Assembly (NCBI GenBank): GCA_022394755.1 | Contig: JAGFCA010000048.1 | Span: forward strand, 1 to 56,344 | Direction: 5' to 3' | From: Candidatus Poribacteria bacterium | GTDB lineage: Bacteria > Poribacteria > WGA-4E > WGA-3G | DNA: 56,344 bases | Program-made: the position numbers and the translations under genes | Shown: positions 8,518-16,925 of the stretch, in pieces | How the letters are laid out: each line of letters starts with the position of its first letter | Numbering within the stretch: the first letter of the stretch is position 1 | Notes under the pieces: model-generated | What the model saw: only the letters and a program-made list of their open reading frames with translations | Databases searched by the model: none | What the model was told of the DNA's origin: nothing

Positions 8518-9381
8518 TTACACCCTATTTAGGTTAAAATCGTTCCAATAATACTGAAATTCTTTTGAACTCCAATCTTCATAAATTTGATCCCATGGCA
8601 TACGATTGAAGTGTGGTAATAGTGAACCTTCTGTGACAGGCTGAGAGGATCCTTGATATCGATAATCCACAGAAAGTCTAATACGATCAGAAGATTGGTT
8701 TGGTAGCGCTTTATGAACAGCATGACTATGGAAGAATAGCGCATCTCCGATTTCAAAATCACCTACAACCCAATACAATCCATCATCCTCTAATGGAGTA
8801 GTGTCAATTCCGACTCCTCCAGCTCCTAAAGCGGGTTTTACGGGATATATTCCTGATAGATGTGATCCAGATAATACAGTTAAACCACCCAAATGCTGTG
8901 GACATGATCCCAAAGGAATCCATGCAGTATATGTTTCTTCAGTTCCACGTATGTGAATATAATCTTGATGTGCTGGGGTTGTGTATTTAGTATTCTCCGG
9001 GAACATAATTCTACCAATGTTCCTTGGATGAACTAAAGTTACTTCACCGAATAATTTGTCACACATTTGAATAATTGAGGGGTGATGTGCAAATGCGTGA
9101 AAAGATTCAAGACATTGAAATTCATCTAAAACTGGCCAATACCCTTCATCGCCTTCCATGAATGGACCTCCAGTTCGAATTCCATCCAGGAGGGAATCCC
9201 CACCTTCTGCCCAACCATGTCTGTTACAAATCTCTAAGAAATCTCTACGGAGATTATTGACTGATTCGGTATCAATTAACTCACGAAAAAATAGATACCC
9301 GTCATCTTTTGCTCTTCTGCGGAGTTTTTCAGGTGTATCCAATAGATCATTTGAAACTGTAAAGGGTTCAATTCGTGGCAT
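8518..9381 (-). CDS. Phytanoyl-CoA dioxygenase family protein
   Basis: A 287-residue Fe(II)/2-oxoglutarate dioxygenase. The metal triad is visible: His138 and Asp140 in AHQDYIHI, and the distal His in FHSHAVHKALPN (His223 by family spacing). An Arg in SDRIRLSVDYRY is placed to bind 2-oxoglutarate. The N-terminal DGYLFFRELID strand and WIPLGSCPQHLGGLTVLSGSH match the PhyH family core. The family is greatly expanded in marine uncultured bacteria and mostly uncharacterised there, so the substrate cannot be named. There is no signal peptide, so it should act in the cytoplasm. ATG 9381 follows GAGG at good spacing. The neighbouring enolase-superfamily and isomerase genes suggest a general catabolic setting, which is weak evidence. 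Confidence 0.9.
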   Translation of the reverse strand: MPRIEPFTVSNDLLDTPEKLRRRAKDDGYLFFRELIDTESVNNLRRDFLEICNRHGWAEGGDSLLDGIRTGGPFMEGDEGYWPVLDEFQCLESFHAFAHHPSIIQMCDKLFGEVTLVHPRNIGRIMFPENTKYTTPAHQDYIHIRGTEETYTAWIPLGSCPQHLGGLTVLSGSHLSGIYPVKPALGAGGVGIDTTPLEDDGLYWVVGDFEIGDALFFHSHAVHKALPNQSSDRIRLSVDYRYQGSSQPVTEGSLLPHFNRMPWDQIYEDWSSKEFQYYWNDFNLNRV

Positions 9382-9621
9382 AGTACATTCCTCAATAGAT
9401 TATTCAGAAAACTGGCTTTGTTATGATTCCGTATAGTTATTATACCAACATAAATGTAAGGGTGTCAAATGATATGCACTCGTGATGTATGTAAAGTTTT
9501 TGTCACCGAACATTACGTTAGCATCGTACCTGGTTACCAATATTTATATCAAGTATCATTATATTATTCATTTCAACTCCAACTTTAATTGACTGAGATT
9601 TTTGATTGTAATATTAGGTAT

Positions 9622-9685
9622 GAAAAACGACATTTAATCCTAATATATAGACAATAAATTAAGTCTAAAAACGACATTTAATCCT
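9622..9685. repeat. Short tandem duplication AAAACGACATTTAATCCTAA
   Basis: The phrase AAAACGACATTTAATCCTAA appears near 9620 and again near 9667, about 48 bp apart and followed by similar ATA-T-GACA sequence. It is a local direct duplication in non-coding DNA with no visible function. Confidence 0.6.
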
Positions 9686-9734
9686 AAATATTCAGACAGT
9701 AGATGGTGCTGTTGATGCATTAGTCTATAGGGAC

Positions 9735-10210
9735 AATAAACGAAAAAAGTTACACTTTTTGTCACATCGTGGGACATCAACTTTATAATAATTTCTAAAT
9801 TGTGTGATTTTGTGTTATTGTTGTCCATTCTGATTTTGAGATTTCCAATAAATAAAAAGGTATGCATTTTTGAGATAGATGAAACCTTGCAATTAGGATC
9901 GTTTTTATAGATATTCATTAGTTTTTGTTATAGGTTTTTAGTTTGTGTTCTACCATAAATTTTACTTACATTTTACAGATATTCATAATGTGTACTTTCA
10001 TTTTATTTTTTATAAATCTCAGAAATCATTAGGTTATTCGTATTTAACTTTTAGCCTATTGATTCTGTGCTATTTCTCTCTCAGATATTCATTTTCTATT
10101 TTCACAACACAATTTTTAAATACGAGAATTATAATTGCTCTAACGTCAGTTCCTGAAAGGTTTGATAGATCTATCAAAAAAAATGTCATTTTTTATTTTT
10201 TTTTAATATT
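9735..10210 (+). repeat. AT-rich dispersed repeat, copy A
   Basis: Segments of this stretch recur in the same order and orientation at 55960-56344: a TTACACTTTT block, TGTGATTTTGT, a TTTTGAGATTTCCA block, ATTAGGAT, TTTTCACAACACAATTTTTAA, GCTCTAA followed by AGTT-CTGAAAGGTT, and AAAAATGTCA followed by a poly-T tract. Copy A carries about 150 bp between the ATTAGGAT and TTTTCACAACAC blocks that copy B lacks. It has no open frame of note. It could be a decayed mobile element or a repeated non-coding RNA locus. Confidence 0.55.
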
Positions 10211-10288
10211 TGACACATTATCATTGTTTCAATTGCTCTGAAGGGGGTTCTGGTATAGCTTTAAAGGCATATCAAATTGTGTTCTTAC

Positions 10289-10320
10289 TTTCACAACTGT
10301 TGTGAAAATTTCACAACACT
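10289..10320. repeat. TTTCACAAC palindrome plus direct copy
   Basis: TTTCACAAC (10289-10297), one base, then GTTGTGAAA (10299-10307) form a perfect 9-bp palindrome, followed at once by another TTTCACAAC(AC). The same TTTTCACAACAC string occurs inside both copies of the AT-rich repeat. It looks like a binding-site cluster or a repeat boundary; no gene start lies close. Confidence 0.5.
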
Positions 10321-10491
10321 TTTCTTGTTAAGTATGATATCTTATTTATCTTTTTTATCTTTAGTTGCGTAATGTAAGATGTTTCTTCAATATTTTTCAT
10401 TTAATTATTTGTCACTACAGGTATTTTTTGTGTGTCTGAATCACAGATTACGCGGAGAAGCGGTATTGCTACATTGATTGTTTGACCCCCG

Positions 10492-10584
10492 AATGTGAAT
10501 TGAAATTTCACATTTCGCTCCTCTGGAGCTTGCTTCTTGGTTAGTCTGATGTTTCTTCAAACCTTTCGCTCCTCTGGTGCTTGC
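10492..10584. repeat. REP-like hairpin pair
   Basis: AATGTGAA (10492-10499) pairs with TTCACATT (10507-10514). It is followed by two near copies of TTTCGCTCCTCTGGAGCTTGC (10513-10533) and TTTCGCTCCTCTGGTGCTTGC (10564-10584). GCTCC-TCT-GGAGC in the first copy is itself a perfect 5-bp hairpin; in the second copy one base change weakens it. This is typical of short bacterial intergenic REP-type elements. Confidence 0.6.
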
Positions 10585-10734
10585 GGAAATACAAGGAGTC
10601 AGGATTCGGAGATTCCTCCTACAATGAGCAGAATTAATAAATTGAAGCCTATGAATCAAGACAGTGTTGTAGATATATTCTTATACACTGTTGTAAGGTG
10701 ACCAATGTTTACACACCCAAACTTAACATACCCC

Positions 10735-10763
10735 TTACGTAATAATTGTGAATATGCTACAAT
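10735..10763 (+). promoter_or_regulatory. Probable promoter of the enolase-superfamily gene
   Basis: TTACGT (10735-10740), 17 nt, then TACAAT (10758-10763) preceded by TGC (an extended -10), 30 nt before the start codon. The -35 is poor, so the call rests mostly on the extended -10 and position. Confidence 0.4.
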
Positions 10764-10793
10764 TCAATCAAACACAAAGTATAGAGGTATCTC

Positions 10794-11975
10794 ATGCTTA
10801 CAGTCAAACATATAGAGACAATTCCTTTAAATATCCCATTCTATTGTGATAGAGTAAGTCGTCATATGCAACGGGCTGCAACACATGGTGAACGTGTACA
10901 TGTGTTCCGTACAGAACTTAGTAATGGTGTAATCGGTTATGGTGAAAACCTATCTGATGAATCGGGTAGTATTGAAGGTGTCATTGGTCAGAATCCCTTT
11001 GCATGTATGAAGAATGATGGAATCGGATTTGGTATTCAAATGTCCATCTATGATGCTGTTGGAAAGAGTGTAGGAGTTTCAGTTTCAGAATTAATTGGAC
11101 CGAAAGTACGTGATAGGTGTCCAATCTCATGGTGGGATATTGATATGCCCCCGGAAGATTGGGTTGCAGAAGTAGAAGAATCTGTGAAAAGAGGTTACAC
11201 CTCAGCGAAGTTAAAGGCAAGACCATGGCGTGATATTTTTGCCCAAGTTGATGCTGTTGGGAAGGCAGTTCCAGAGGAGTATCGTCTGGATATAGATTTT
11301 AACGGGTTCTTATTAAATCCAGATAAAGCAATTCCTGTGCTACAACAGTTAGACCAACACCCTAATGTAGCAATCTATGAAAGTCCGTTCTATCTTGGAA
11401 CAGATTTAGAAGGGGCAGGTAGACTACAGGATGCAGTAGAAAAACGTATTGTTGAACATTACAATGAGTCCTGTTTACATGCACGTTGTTGTGGTGGATT
11501 TGTAGTTGGTGGTAGTGTAAACTCACTTCTCAGAACTAATTCGCTTTGTTCTTCATTTGATCAACCGTTCTGGTTACAGATGGTAGGAACTGGAATTACA
11601 ACAGCCTATAGTGTCCATCTTGGTGCTGTCCTTTCACAGGCACAACTCCCTGCAATTACTTGCCATGAACTATGGGAATCAGATTTACTTGAAGAACGTC
11701 TTGATGTAGTTGAGGGGACAATTGCAGTACCAGAATCTCCAGGATTGGGAATTACTGTGGATGAAGCAGCATTATCTGAGTATCAAGTAGATCCATCTGA
11801 ACCTACACCACAACAATTATTTCATCAAAGCGATTATACCTGTAGAGTACATATTCCAAACGATGATGGTGGTGAGACTATTCATGATTTTAATAATGAA
11901 GGAGAATACTATCCTGCTTTTAGTGAAGGAAAGTATCCAGGTTTTGTACCTGGCGTATGGATGGAAGTTATTTAA
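10794..11975 (+). CDS. Mandelate racemase/muconate-lactonizing enzyme family protein
   Basis: A 393-residue member of the enolase superfamily. These enzymes abstract a proton next to a carboxylate in sugar acids and related compounds, using a Mg ion held in a TIM barrel. The sequence shows the catalytic KxK (Lys139 and Lys141 in SAKLKARPW), first metal ligand Asp168 in LDIDFNGF and second ligand Glu196 in AIYESPF. The third carboxylate is less obvious. The usual capping N-terminal domain is present (residues 1-110). The C-terminus carries an extra segment of about 50 residues (YTCRVHIPNDDGG onward) beyond the standard barrel. The substrate cannot be assigned. It stands alone behind its own extended -10 promoter. 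Confidence 0.85.
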   Translation: MLTVKHIETIPLNIPFYCDRVSRHMQRAATHGERVHVFRTELSNGVIGYGENLSDESGSIEGVIGQNPFACMKNDGIGFGIQMSIYDAVGKSVGVSVSELIGPKVRDRCPISWWDIDMPPEDWVAEVEESVKRGYTSAKLKARPWRDIFAQVDAVGKAVPEEYRLDIDFNGFLLNPDKAIPVLQQLDQHPNVAIYESPFYLGTDLEGAGRLQDAVEKRIVEHYNESCLHARCCGGFVVGGSVNSLLRTNSLCSSFDQPFWLQMVGTGITTAYSVHLGAVLSQAQLPAITCHELWESDLLEERLDVVEGTIAVPESPGLGITVDEAALSEYQVDPSEPTPQQLFHQSDYTCRVHIPNDDGGETIHDFNNEGEYYPAFSEGKYPGFVPGVWMEVI

Positions 11976-11985
11976 TACTAACCCC

Positions 11986-12002
11986 TAACGTGAGTTTGAA
12001 AT
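11986..12002 (+). repeat. Solo MITE end
   Basis: TAACGTGAGTTTGAAATAG starts at 11986, just after the enolase-superfamily stop codon. It matches the terminal motif of the MITE at 53681-53867 and the one at 36116. I find no matching inverted end within the next 200 bp, so this is either a solo end or a decayed copy. Confidence 0.4.
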
Positions 12003-12028
12003 AGCCACATAGTAATCAGAACATTTTG

Positions 12029-12088
12029 CTTACACCAGGGTGAACTGACTGGTAAGTTCGTTCTAAAAATATAGTTCTTAGGTGTAAG
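12029..12088. repeat. Inverted repeat in the leader of the methyltransferase gene
   Basis: CTTACACC (12029-12036) pairs with GGTGTAAG (12081-12088) across 44 nt that themselves contain the short pair AACT/AGTT. It lies about 100 nt before the TTG start at 12190. It could be a structured leader or a pair of half-sites; function is unknown. Confidence 0.35.
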
Positions 12089-12189
12089 TACTGTATAAAG
12101 TTGCGATTTTATTTTGTCATACTGCCGTTAAACCGTAGCAAATTCACAATGACAACCATTACTATCTAATACTGATCAGAGTACTACAA

Positions 12190-12873
12190 TTGAAGCAAGA
12201 ATTACCCAGTAAACTGAAGGATTACCCAACAATTAACAAGAATATCTCCATTAAAAACAGAGATGTAAAACTGACTGTTATCAATCATCCTGACAATCTC
12301 TTAGAGATATTTAGTAGGGAAGACAGTGATGGAGTACTCTACTTACCCTATTGGACATACCTATGGGATTCGGCGAATATATTAGCAGAATACATTTCAG
12401 AATTGGGAGATCTAAAAAACAAGAGTATACTTGAGATTGGGTGTGGATTTGGACTGGTAGGAATTGTTGCGAGTTTAGAAGGTGGGAAAGTCTTATTTTC
12501 AGATTTTGAATTTGAGGCACTTATATTTGCCCGAGAGAATTCGCGACAGAATGGAATAGAATCTCCAACATTAGTTCAGATGGACTGGAATAATCCATGT
12601 CTTAAATCTAAATTCGATCTTATTATAGCTTCGGATGTTATATATGATGAACAGAACTGGAAACCAATAATAGGATTGCTACAAGAAACACTCAAGGATG
12701 ACGGGGTAGCACTATTTTCGGAACCCAATAGAGACAATGCAAGTGGATTTTTAGAATTACTAAATAAAAATGGACTTAATTATGAAAAATCCACTTGCTC
12801 ACTCCAACCAGCAGATAATAGTATTCTAATGAACATATACTCAATTCATAATAACCCAGTAGAACTTACTTGA
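12190..12873 (+). CDS. Class I SAM-dependent methyltransferase (METTL/lysine-methyltransferase-like)
   Basis: The 227-residue protein has a Rossmann-type SAM site: motif I LEIGCGFGLVGI, an acidic end of strand two (FSDFEFEAL), motif II-like LVQMDWNN and motif IV DLIIASDVIYDEQNW. The LPYWTYLWDSANILAEYI run before motif I is characteristic of the Methyltransf_16 (METTL21/NNT-like) family, many of which methylate proteins. The target here is unknown. The start is TTG at 12190 with no good ribosome binding site; the frame is closed not far upstream. The gene ends three bases from the end of the convergent VIT/vWA gene, and no terminator hairpin separates them. Confidence 0.85.
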   Translation: MKQELPSKLKDYPTINKNISIKNRDVKLTVINHPDNLLEIFSREDSDGVLYLPYWTYLWDSANILAEYISELGDLKNKSILEIGCGFGLVGIVASLEGGKVLFSDFEFEALIFARENSRQNGIESPTLVQMDWNNPCLKSKFDLIIASDVIYDEQNWKPIIGLLQETLKDDGVALFSEPNRDNASGFLELLNKNGLNYEKSTCSLQPADNSILMNIYSIHNNPVELT

Positions 12874-12876
12874 GCA

Positions 12877-15039
12877 TTAATCTTTATTCGGAGGATAAAT
12901 TTCATAGCATGTATTCTTATGGCATACTATAACATGCTTTCCAATAGCCAAGTACTTAGATAATTCTGGTTCATTTTTAAGTAGTTCAAAATATGCCTCA
13001 CTTCCGAATTCGATCTTGGTAGTCTCTGTTTCTGATTTATGGACACTATCCACCCAGACATCTTTCATTCGATGGAACGTTTTATCTTTAATGACCTTTA
13101 TCACTTCAGATGTCTGGGCTAATTGTTCCTGGTACTTACTCGATTGTAATTGGACACTTTCTTGAACTTTACTTTCCCGTGAGGGAAGTTGTGGTGCGGA
13201 CTTGGGAATAGGCGTAGAATAATCCAATATTCTTCCAAACTGTCGAGTTTCATTAAGCCTTCCTCTTTGAAGCCGAGTAAATACCTGTTCATCCTTCATA
13301 TCTTCAGTAACTAAGAATGACGTATATGGTGTGACAATCCCATATTTTTTACTAAGTCGTGTAATTTCCTCTATTAGTTCTCTATCCTCTCCGTTTAACC
13401 TAACTTCATCTACCAAATATGCAACCTTGCGTTGCGCCCACAATTTTGGTAAGAATTGATGATCTGTCTTTTCATGTGGAAATTTAGTGTTATTCGAAAA
13501 TTTATGTTTCTTCCCTTCAACTTCACCATGAAGAACAAGCTTAGCTTTCCCAATACCAGTATACCTACCCAGAACAGTTAATTGTGAACCACGAAATAGA
13601 TGAGGTAATTTCTTTGGATATTGTTCTTTAATCGTAATGTTATCGATATCCAATTCTAAGTTTACCAATACAGGTTCACTTATTTTTGTGAAGAAGGTAG
13701 ATACTGCAACCTCTAAGTTCTCTTTTGGTTTAACATACTGTCGGGTTCCACTGTTTTCTTCTGCAATCTTATCAAGTAAATTGACATTTACATCATATCC
13801 TACACCGAACACAAAGATTCTGGATTCATTCTTATTTACATTTGCAACATTATTAAGTATTTGCTTAGTATCTGTTGTCCCAGTAGTAGCTTCACCATCA
13901 GTCAGAAATACAACGATCCGCGGACGTTTTGGATCAGGTTTTTCTGATAACGATGTTAGAAGTGCATCATTAATATTCGTACCACCATTCCCGTCAATGT
14001 CTTCGATGAAAGCAAGTGCGTTTTCACGTTCCTTTTTAATCGGAACCATTTCTTTTGAAAAGGATTCTACATCAGTATTAAATAAGATCAAATTGAATCG
14101 ATCACCATCATTAAGATTGTTAACGCAAAAACGTAATGCATCTTTAGCCTGTTCAATTTTTCTTCCCTTCATACTCCCTGAACGGTCAAGAATAAAAATG
14201 AAATCTTTTTCAATAATATCTGTTTTCTTTACCTTATATTTTGGAGAAATAAGAAGCATGAAGAAACCAGGTTCGTCAATATTATCTCGATGTGTAATTA
14301 GGTCTATACCAAATTCTTTATCTGAAATTGAATAGTAACATGTGAAGTCTCTGATAACATGAACGTTTGAACCTTCAAAACTAAGGTTCGCATTATAGTT
14401 ATCCTTTCTATTGATTGCGATTGTATGGGAAGGTGAATAAATACTCTTGAGTTCATGTTTGCTTTTAATATCAATTGATACTGCAAGACTTCCAACAGGA
14501 GAGTTTGTAAATTTATCGGTTCTCAACGGGTAAGTATATTTTGCAAGATTTGAATCGACATCAATTACCTGTGAATATTCCAATTGTATCCGTCGTTCCC
14601 CATTAGCAGGAATTGGGAATACTCGTACCTTAAATGCGCGTGTTCCAATATATTCAAGTAATGCGGGGTCTTGCATTGAACGAACAATACCCTCATAAGT
14701 CGCCCGTGCTTCAGCCTTTGCAAGCAATTCACCTCTTACGGGTTGTCCATCAATGTATAAGACAAAATCTGAGATTGCAACATCATCATGAAATGGAAAA
14801 ATATATGTTCCTTCCAACACACGGTTATTAGGGTTGGCAAAAATCTGATCAATCTTTGTTGTGGCAAGTTGGTTTTCTATTGAGACGTTAATATGATGTC
14901 TTTCAATATTTAAAGGTTGAATTTCAAGATTGGGTCTCTGTCTTGAATTGGTCAGAAAAATTCCTTGTGTATATCCTAAGTTTACTATACCAGTGAAAAG
15001 TATGATAAATAATATCATTAGAGAATATTGTCTTTTCAT
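12877..15039 (-). CDS. Secreted VIT and von Willebrand factor A domain protein
   Basis: With the ATG at 15039, preceded by AGGAG, the product has 720 residues. It begins with a signal peptide (MKRQYSLMILFIILFTGIVNLGYTQG). A VIT domain follows (HHINVSIENQLATTKIDQIF through RVFPIPANGERRIQLEYSQ), then a vWA domain with an intact MIDAS start (FILDRSGSMKG) and a later VVFLTDGEATTG. The C-terminal part, after YGIVTPYTSFLVTE, is a long linker and a small domain with CHKNTCYEIYPP. The layout is that of inter-alpha-trypsin-inhibitor heavy-chain-like proteins, which bacteria use in envelope or extracellular adhesion. The upstream in-frame extension to 15132 is not supported. Its partner is unknown. Confidence 0.88.
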   Translation of the reverse strand: MKRQYSLMILFIILFTGIVNLGYTQGIFLTNSRQRPNLEIQPLNIERHHINVSIENQLATTKIDQIFANPNNRVLEGTYIFPFHDDVAISDFVLYIDGQPVRGELLAKAEARATYEGIVRSMQDPALLEYIGTRAFKVRVFPIPANGERRIQLEYSQVIDVDSNLAKYTYPLRTDKFTNSPVGSLAVSIDIKSKHELKSIYSPSHTIAINRKDNYNANLSFEGSNVHVIRDFTCYYSISDKEFGIDLITHRDNIDEPGFFMLLISPKYKVKKTDIIEKDFIFILDRSGSMKGRKIEQAKDALRFCVNNLNDGDRFNLILFNTDVESFSKEMVPIKKERENALAFIEDIDGNGGTNINDALLTSLSEKPDPKRPRIVVFLTDGEATTGTTDTKQILNNVANVNKNESRIFVFGVGYDVNVNLLDKIAEENSGTRQYVKPKENLEVAVSTFFTKISEPVLVNLELDIDNITIKEQYPKKLPHLFRGSQLTVLGRYTGIGKAKLVLHGEVEGKKHKFSNNTKFPHEKTDHQFLPKLWAQRKVAYLVDEVRLNGEDRELIEEITRLSKKYGIVTPYTSFLVTEDMKDEQVFTRLQRGRLNETRQFGRILDYSTPIPKSAPQLPSRESKVQESVQLQSSKYQEQLAQTSEVIKVIKDKTFHRMKDVWVDSVHKSETETTKIEFGSEAYFELLKNEPELSKYLAIGKHVIVCHKNTCYEIYPPNKD

Positions 15040-15186
15040 TGTTAAACTCCTATTGCGTCTTCCTACTAACAAATAATTAAAGTTGGATACATATTCTGAC
15101 ATAAGTTGAAATAGACAAAACCAATAAAGCAAGATGAATCCACAACGGATATTCTACTAATATACACACCAATCTTAGTTCAGAGT

Positions 15187-15309
15187 TTAATCTTTTTCCT
15201 TGTATGGTAATTGAACATTTTGTATTTTAATTCGACAATTGTAATAATCTTTTTCTTTATCCCAGGGAAATGCTACAAACTTTTCATGCTTTTTTCCTTG
15301 TGGGTCCAT
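15187..15309 (-). CDS. Possible 40-residue ORF or gene remnant
   Basis: The minus strand reads ATG at 15309 to TAA at 15187, giving 40 residues with mixed composition (KFVAFPWDKEKDYYNCRIK near the centre). The composition looks more like protein than like random AT-rich DNA. There is no ribosome binding site, and an in-frame TAG lies two codons upstream of the ATG. I do not recognise it. It lies between the tandem sulfatases and the VIT/vWA gene and could be the tail of a decayed gene. Confidence 0.25.
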   Translation of the reverse strand: MDPQGKKHEKFVAFPWDKEKDYYNCRIKIQNVQLPYKEKD

Positions 15310-15353
15310 TGTCTAATATTATGGTACAAAGAATAGAATCCCAATTTTAATTT

Positions 15354-16868
15354 CTACTTGGAGTCTGTTTCTGAAAGATAATCCATTATCTTAGATTTAA
15401 ACTTACTTTCAATCTCCTTCATTTTTGGATTCCCTGCAAGGTTATTAGTTTCATTTGGATCGTCCTGTGTATTAAAAAGTAGGTAGGGTATTCTATCTTT
15501 ATTCAATGCAATTTTCCATTCCTGATTTAAGAGCATAATCTCTTGTGATATTTCAGAAATAGCATATTCTCGATGAGAAACTTCACTATCATTTAAGATA
15601 GGAGATAATGATTTTGCAAATTGTTTATGATGTAATTGTCCTCCTGCATAATCAACTAAGGTAGGACCAATATCAATCCATTCAACGGGAGAATCACAAG
15701 TACGTTTAGTAATATTTCTACTTATTGTATCTGGGGTACGAACAATAAATGGTATTCTAACTGCGCCATTAAGGAAATTGCTTTTATATATCAATCCATA
15801 ATCCCCATTCATTTCTCCATGATCAGAACAGAATACAATAACTGTATTTTCCAGTTCACCTCTTTCTTTTACGGTAGCAAGTATTTCTCCTATCTGATCA
15901 TCAATTAATGTAACATTACCAGCATAATCAGCACGCATTTTTGCCACATCACCTTGATCAAAATCTGGTCTTCTTTTCCCTCTGAGTTGATCTAACCTGC
16001 CCATTGGACGATCTCCAACAGGTTGTCGGGGAATTGGGGATGGCATATCTTTTGGATCATACAAACTGGCATAGGGTTCGGGTGTATCCCACGGTTCGTG
16101 GGGTCCGCCGAAACTCACCCAACAGAACCACGGGTTATCATGTTTGTATGTTTCAAGATATTTCTTAGCTTGTTGTCCGACATAAACATCTGCATCATAT
16201 TCCAGCCCGTTAGGGGATGGACGAACGATGTGTGGTTTTGTCCGAAATCTTTCTTGATAATCTTGTTTGTAGGCTTCCCACAAACCCTTTTCTTCCCATA
16301 TTGCAGTCATGTGTGAAAGAGTTTTCATATTTGCTCTGGGACCACCTATTTCGTCAACATCATCTAAACCGTATGAATTCATTAGATCTTCTTTTTTTCT
16401 GAGATCACCTGAATGTGGATGTAAATGTGTCTTTCCAAACAAGCTTGTTCTATATCCTGCATTCCGTATTGTCTGCATCCATGTAGGTGTATTTGGAGAC
16501 ATTTTATGTTTCTGATTATTCCATACACCAGTATTATGAGGATATAAACCGGTAGCTAAACTCAGTCGTGCTGGCACACAAACAGGAGAAGTTGTAACAC
16601 AGTTTGTAAAGCGAATACCTTCACTTGCAATACGATCCAAATTAGGAGTATTAACCCAGCCCCCAGAACATCCCATAGCATCCCAACGCTGCTGGTCAGT
16701 CATCAGAAGCAGTATATTGGGTTTTGAAGGATTATCACTGTTTAATTTTGGTGATATGTTATTATTTGCAGAGGTTTTTTCGGAAAGGACTGATAAAGTG
16801 GCTGTACTTGCGATTCCTATTTCTTTAATAAAAGTCCTTCGTGTGATTTTGTTCGTTTCAGATTTCAT
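15354..16868 (-). CDS. Sulfatase with Tat-type signal
   Basis: A 504-residue alkaline-phosphatase-superfamily sulfatase. The N-terminus ITRRTFIKEIGIASTATL is a twin-arginine signal, so the folded enzyme should be exported. The mature part begins PNILLLMTDQQRWDAMG with the metal-binding Asp and Gln. The formylglycine motif is complete: Cys97-Val-Pro-Ala-Arg101 followed by LSLATG, so a formylglycine-generating enzyme must mature it. Later metal and active-site residues appear in GKTHLHPH, WVSFGGPHEPWD and FCSDHGEMNGDYGL. It hydrolyses sulfate esters, possibly of algal or host polysaccharide, which is inference from habitat. It is a close paralogue of the next gene upstream (16926-18302), from which it is separated by about 57 bp. 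Confidence 0.92.
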   Translation of the reverse strand: MKSETNKITRRTFIKEIGIASTATLSVLSEKTSANNNISPKLNSDNPSKPNILLLMTDQQRWDAMGCSGGWVNTPNLDRIASEGIRFTNCVTTSPVCVPARLSLATGLYPHNTGVWNNQKHKMSPNTPTWMQTIRNAGYRTSLFGKTHLHPHSGDLRKKEDLMNSYGLDDVDEIGGPRANMKTLSHMTAIWEEKGLWEAYKQDYQERFRTKPHIVRPSPNGLEYDADVYVGQQAKKYLETYKHDNPWFCWVSFGGPHEPWDTPEPYASLYDPKDMPSPIPRQPVGDRPMGRLDQLRGKRRPDFDQGDVAKMRADYAGNVTLIDDQIGEILATVKERGELENTVIVFCSDHGEMNGDYGLIYKSNFLNGAVRIPFIVRTPDTISRNITKRTCDSPVEWIDIGPTLVDYAGGQLHHKQFAKSLSPILNDSEVSHREYAISEISQEIMLLNQEWKIALNKDRIPYLLFNTQDDPNETNNLAGNPKMKEIESKFKSKIMDYLSETDSK

Positions 16869-16925
16869 TGGTAACTCCTTGAATATATCATTATAGTTTT
16901 AGTCATCTGAGGAGTTTAGAATGTC

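Larger units (their letters stand above)
9382..10793. other. 1.4-kb gene-free AT-rich stretch with repeats
   Basis: Open frames here are short, low-complexity and lack ribosome binding sites, so I see no gene. The stretch contains a tandem echo of AAAACGACATTTAATCCTAA (9622 and 9670 regions), an AT-rich segment at 9735-10210 that recurs at the right edge of the window, a palindromic TTTCACAAC cluster (10289-10320), a hairpin at 10492-10514 and two REP-like units (10511-10533, 10564-10584). It separates the minus-strand dioxygenase from the plus-strand enolase-superfamily gene. Confidence 0.6.

Noticed and set aside
9945..10241. Plus-strand frame of 98 codons
   Set aside because: Composition is almost only F, Y, S, L, I from AT-rich DNA, there is no ribosome binding site, and it lies in the dispersed AT-rich repeat.
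13637..14335. Plus-strand frame of 232 codons
   Set aside because: Antisense to the vWA domain; Ser/Phe-rich in the way of a shadow frame.
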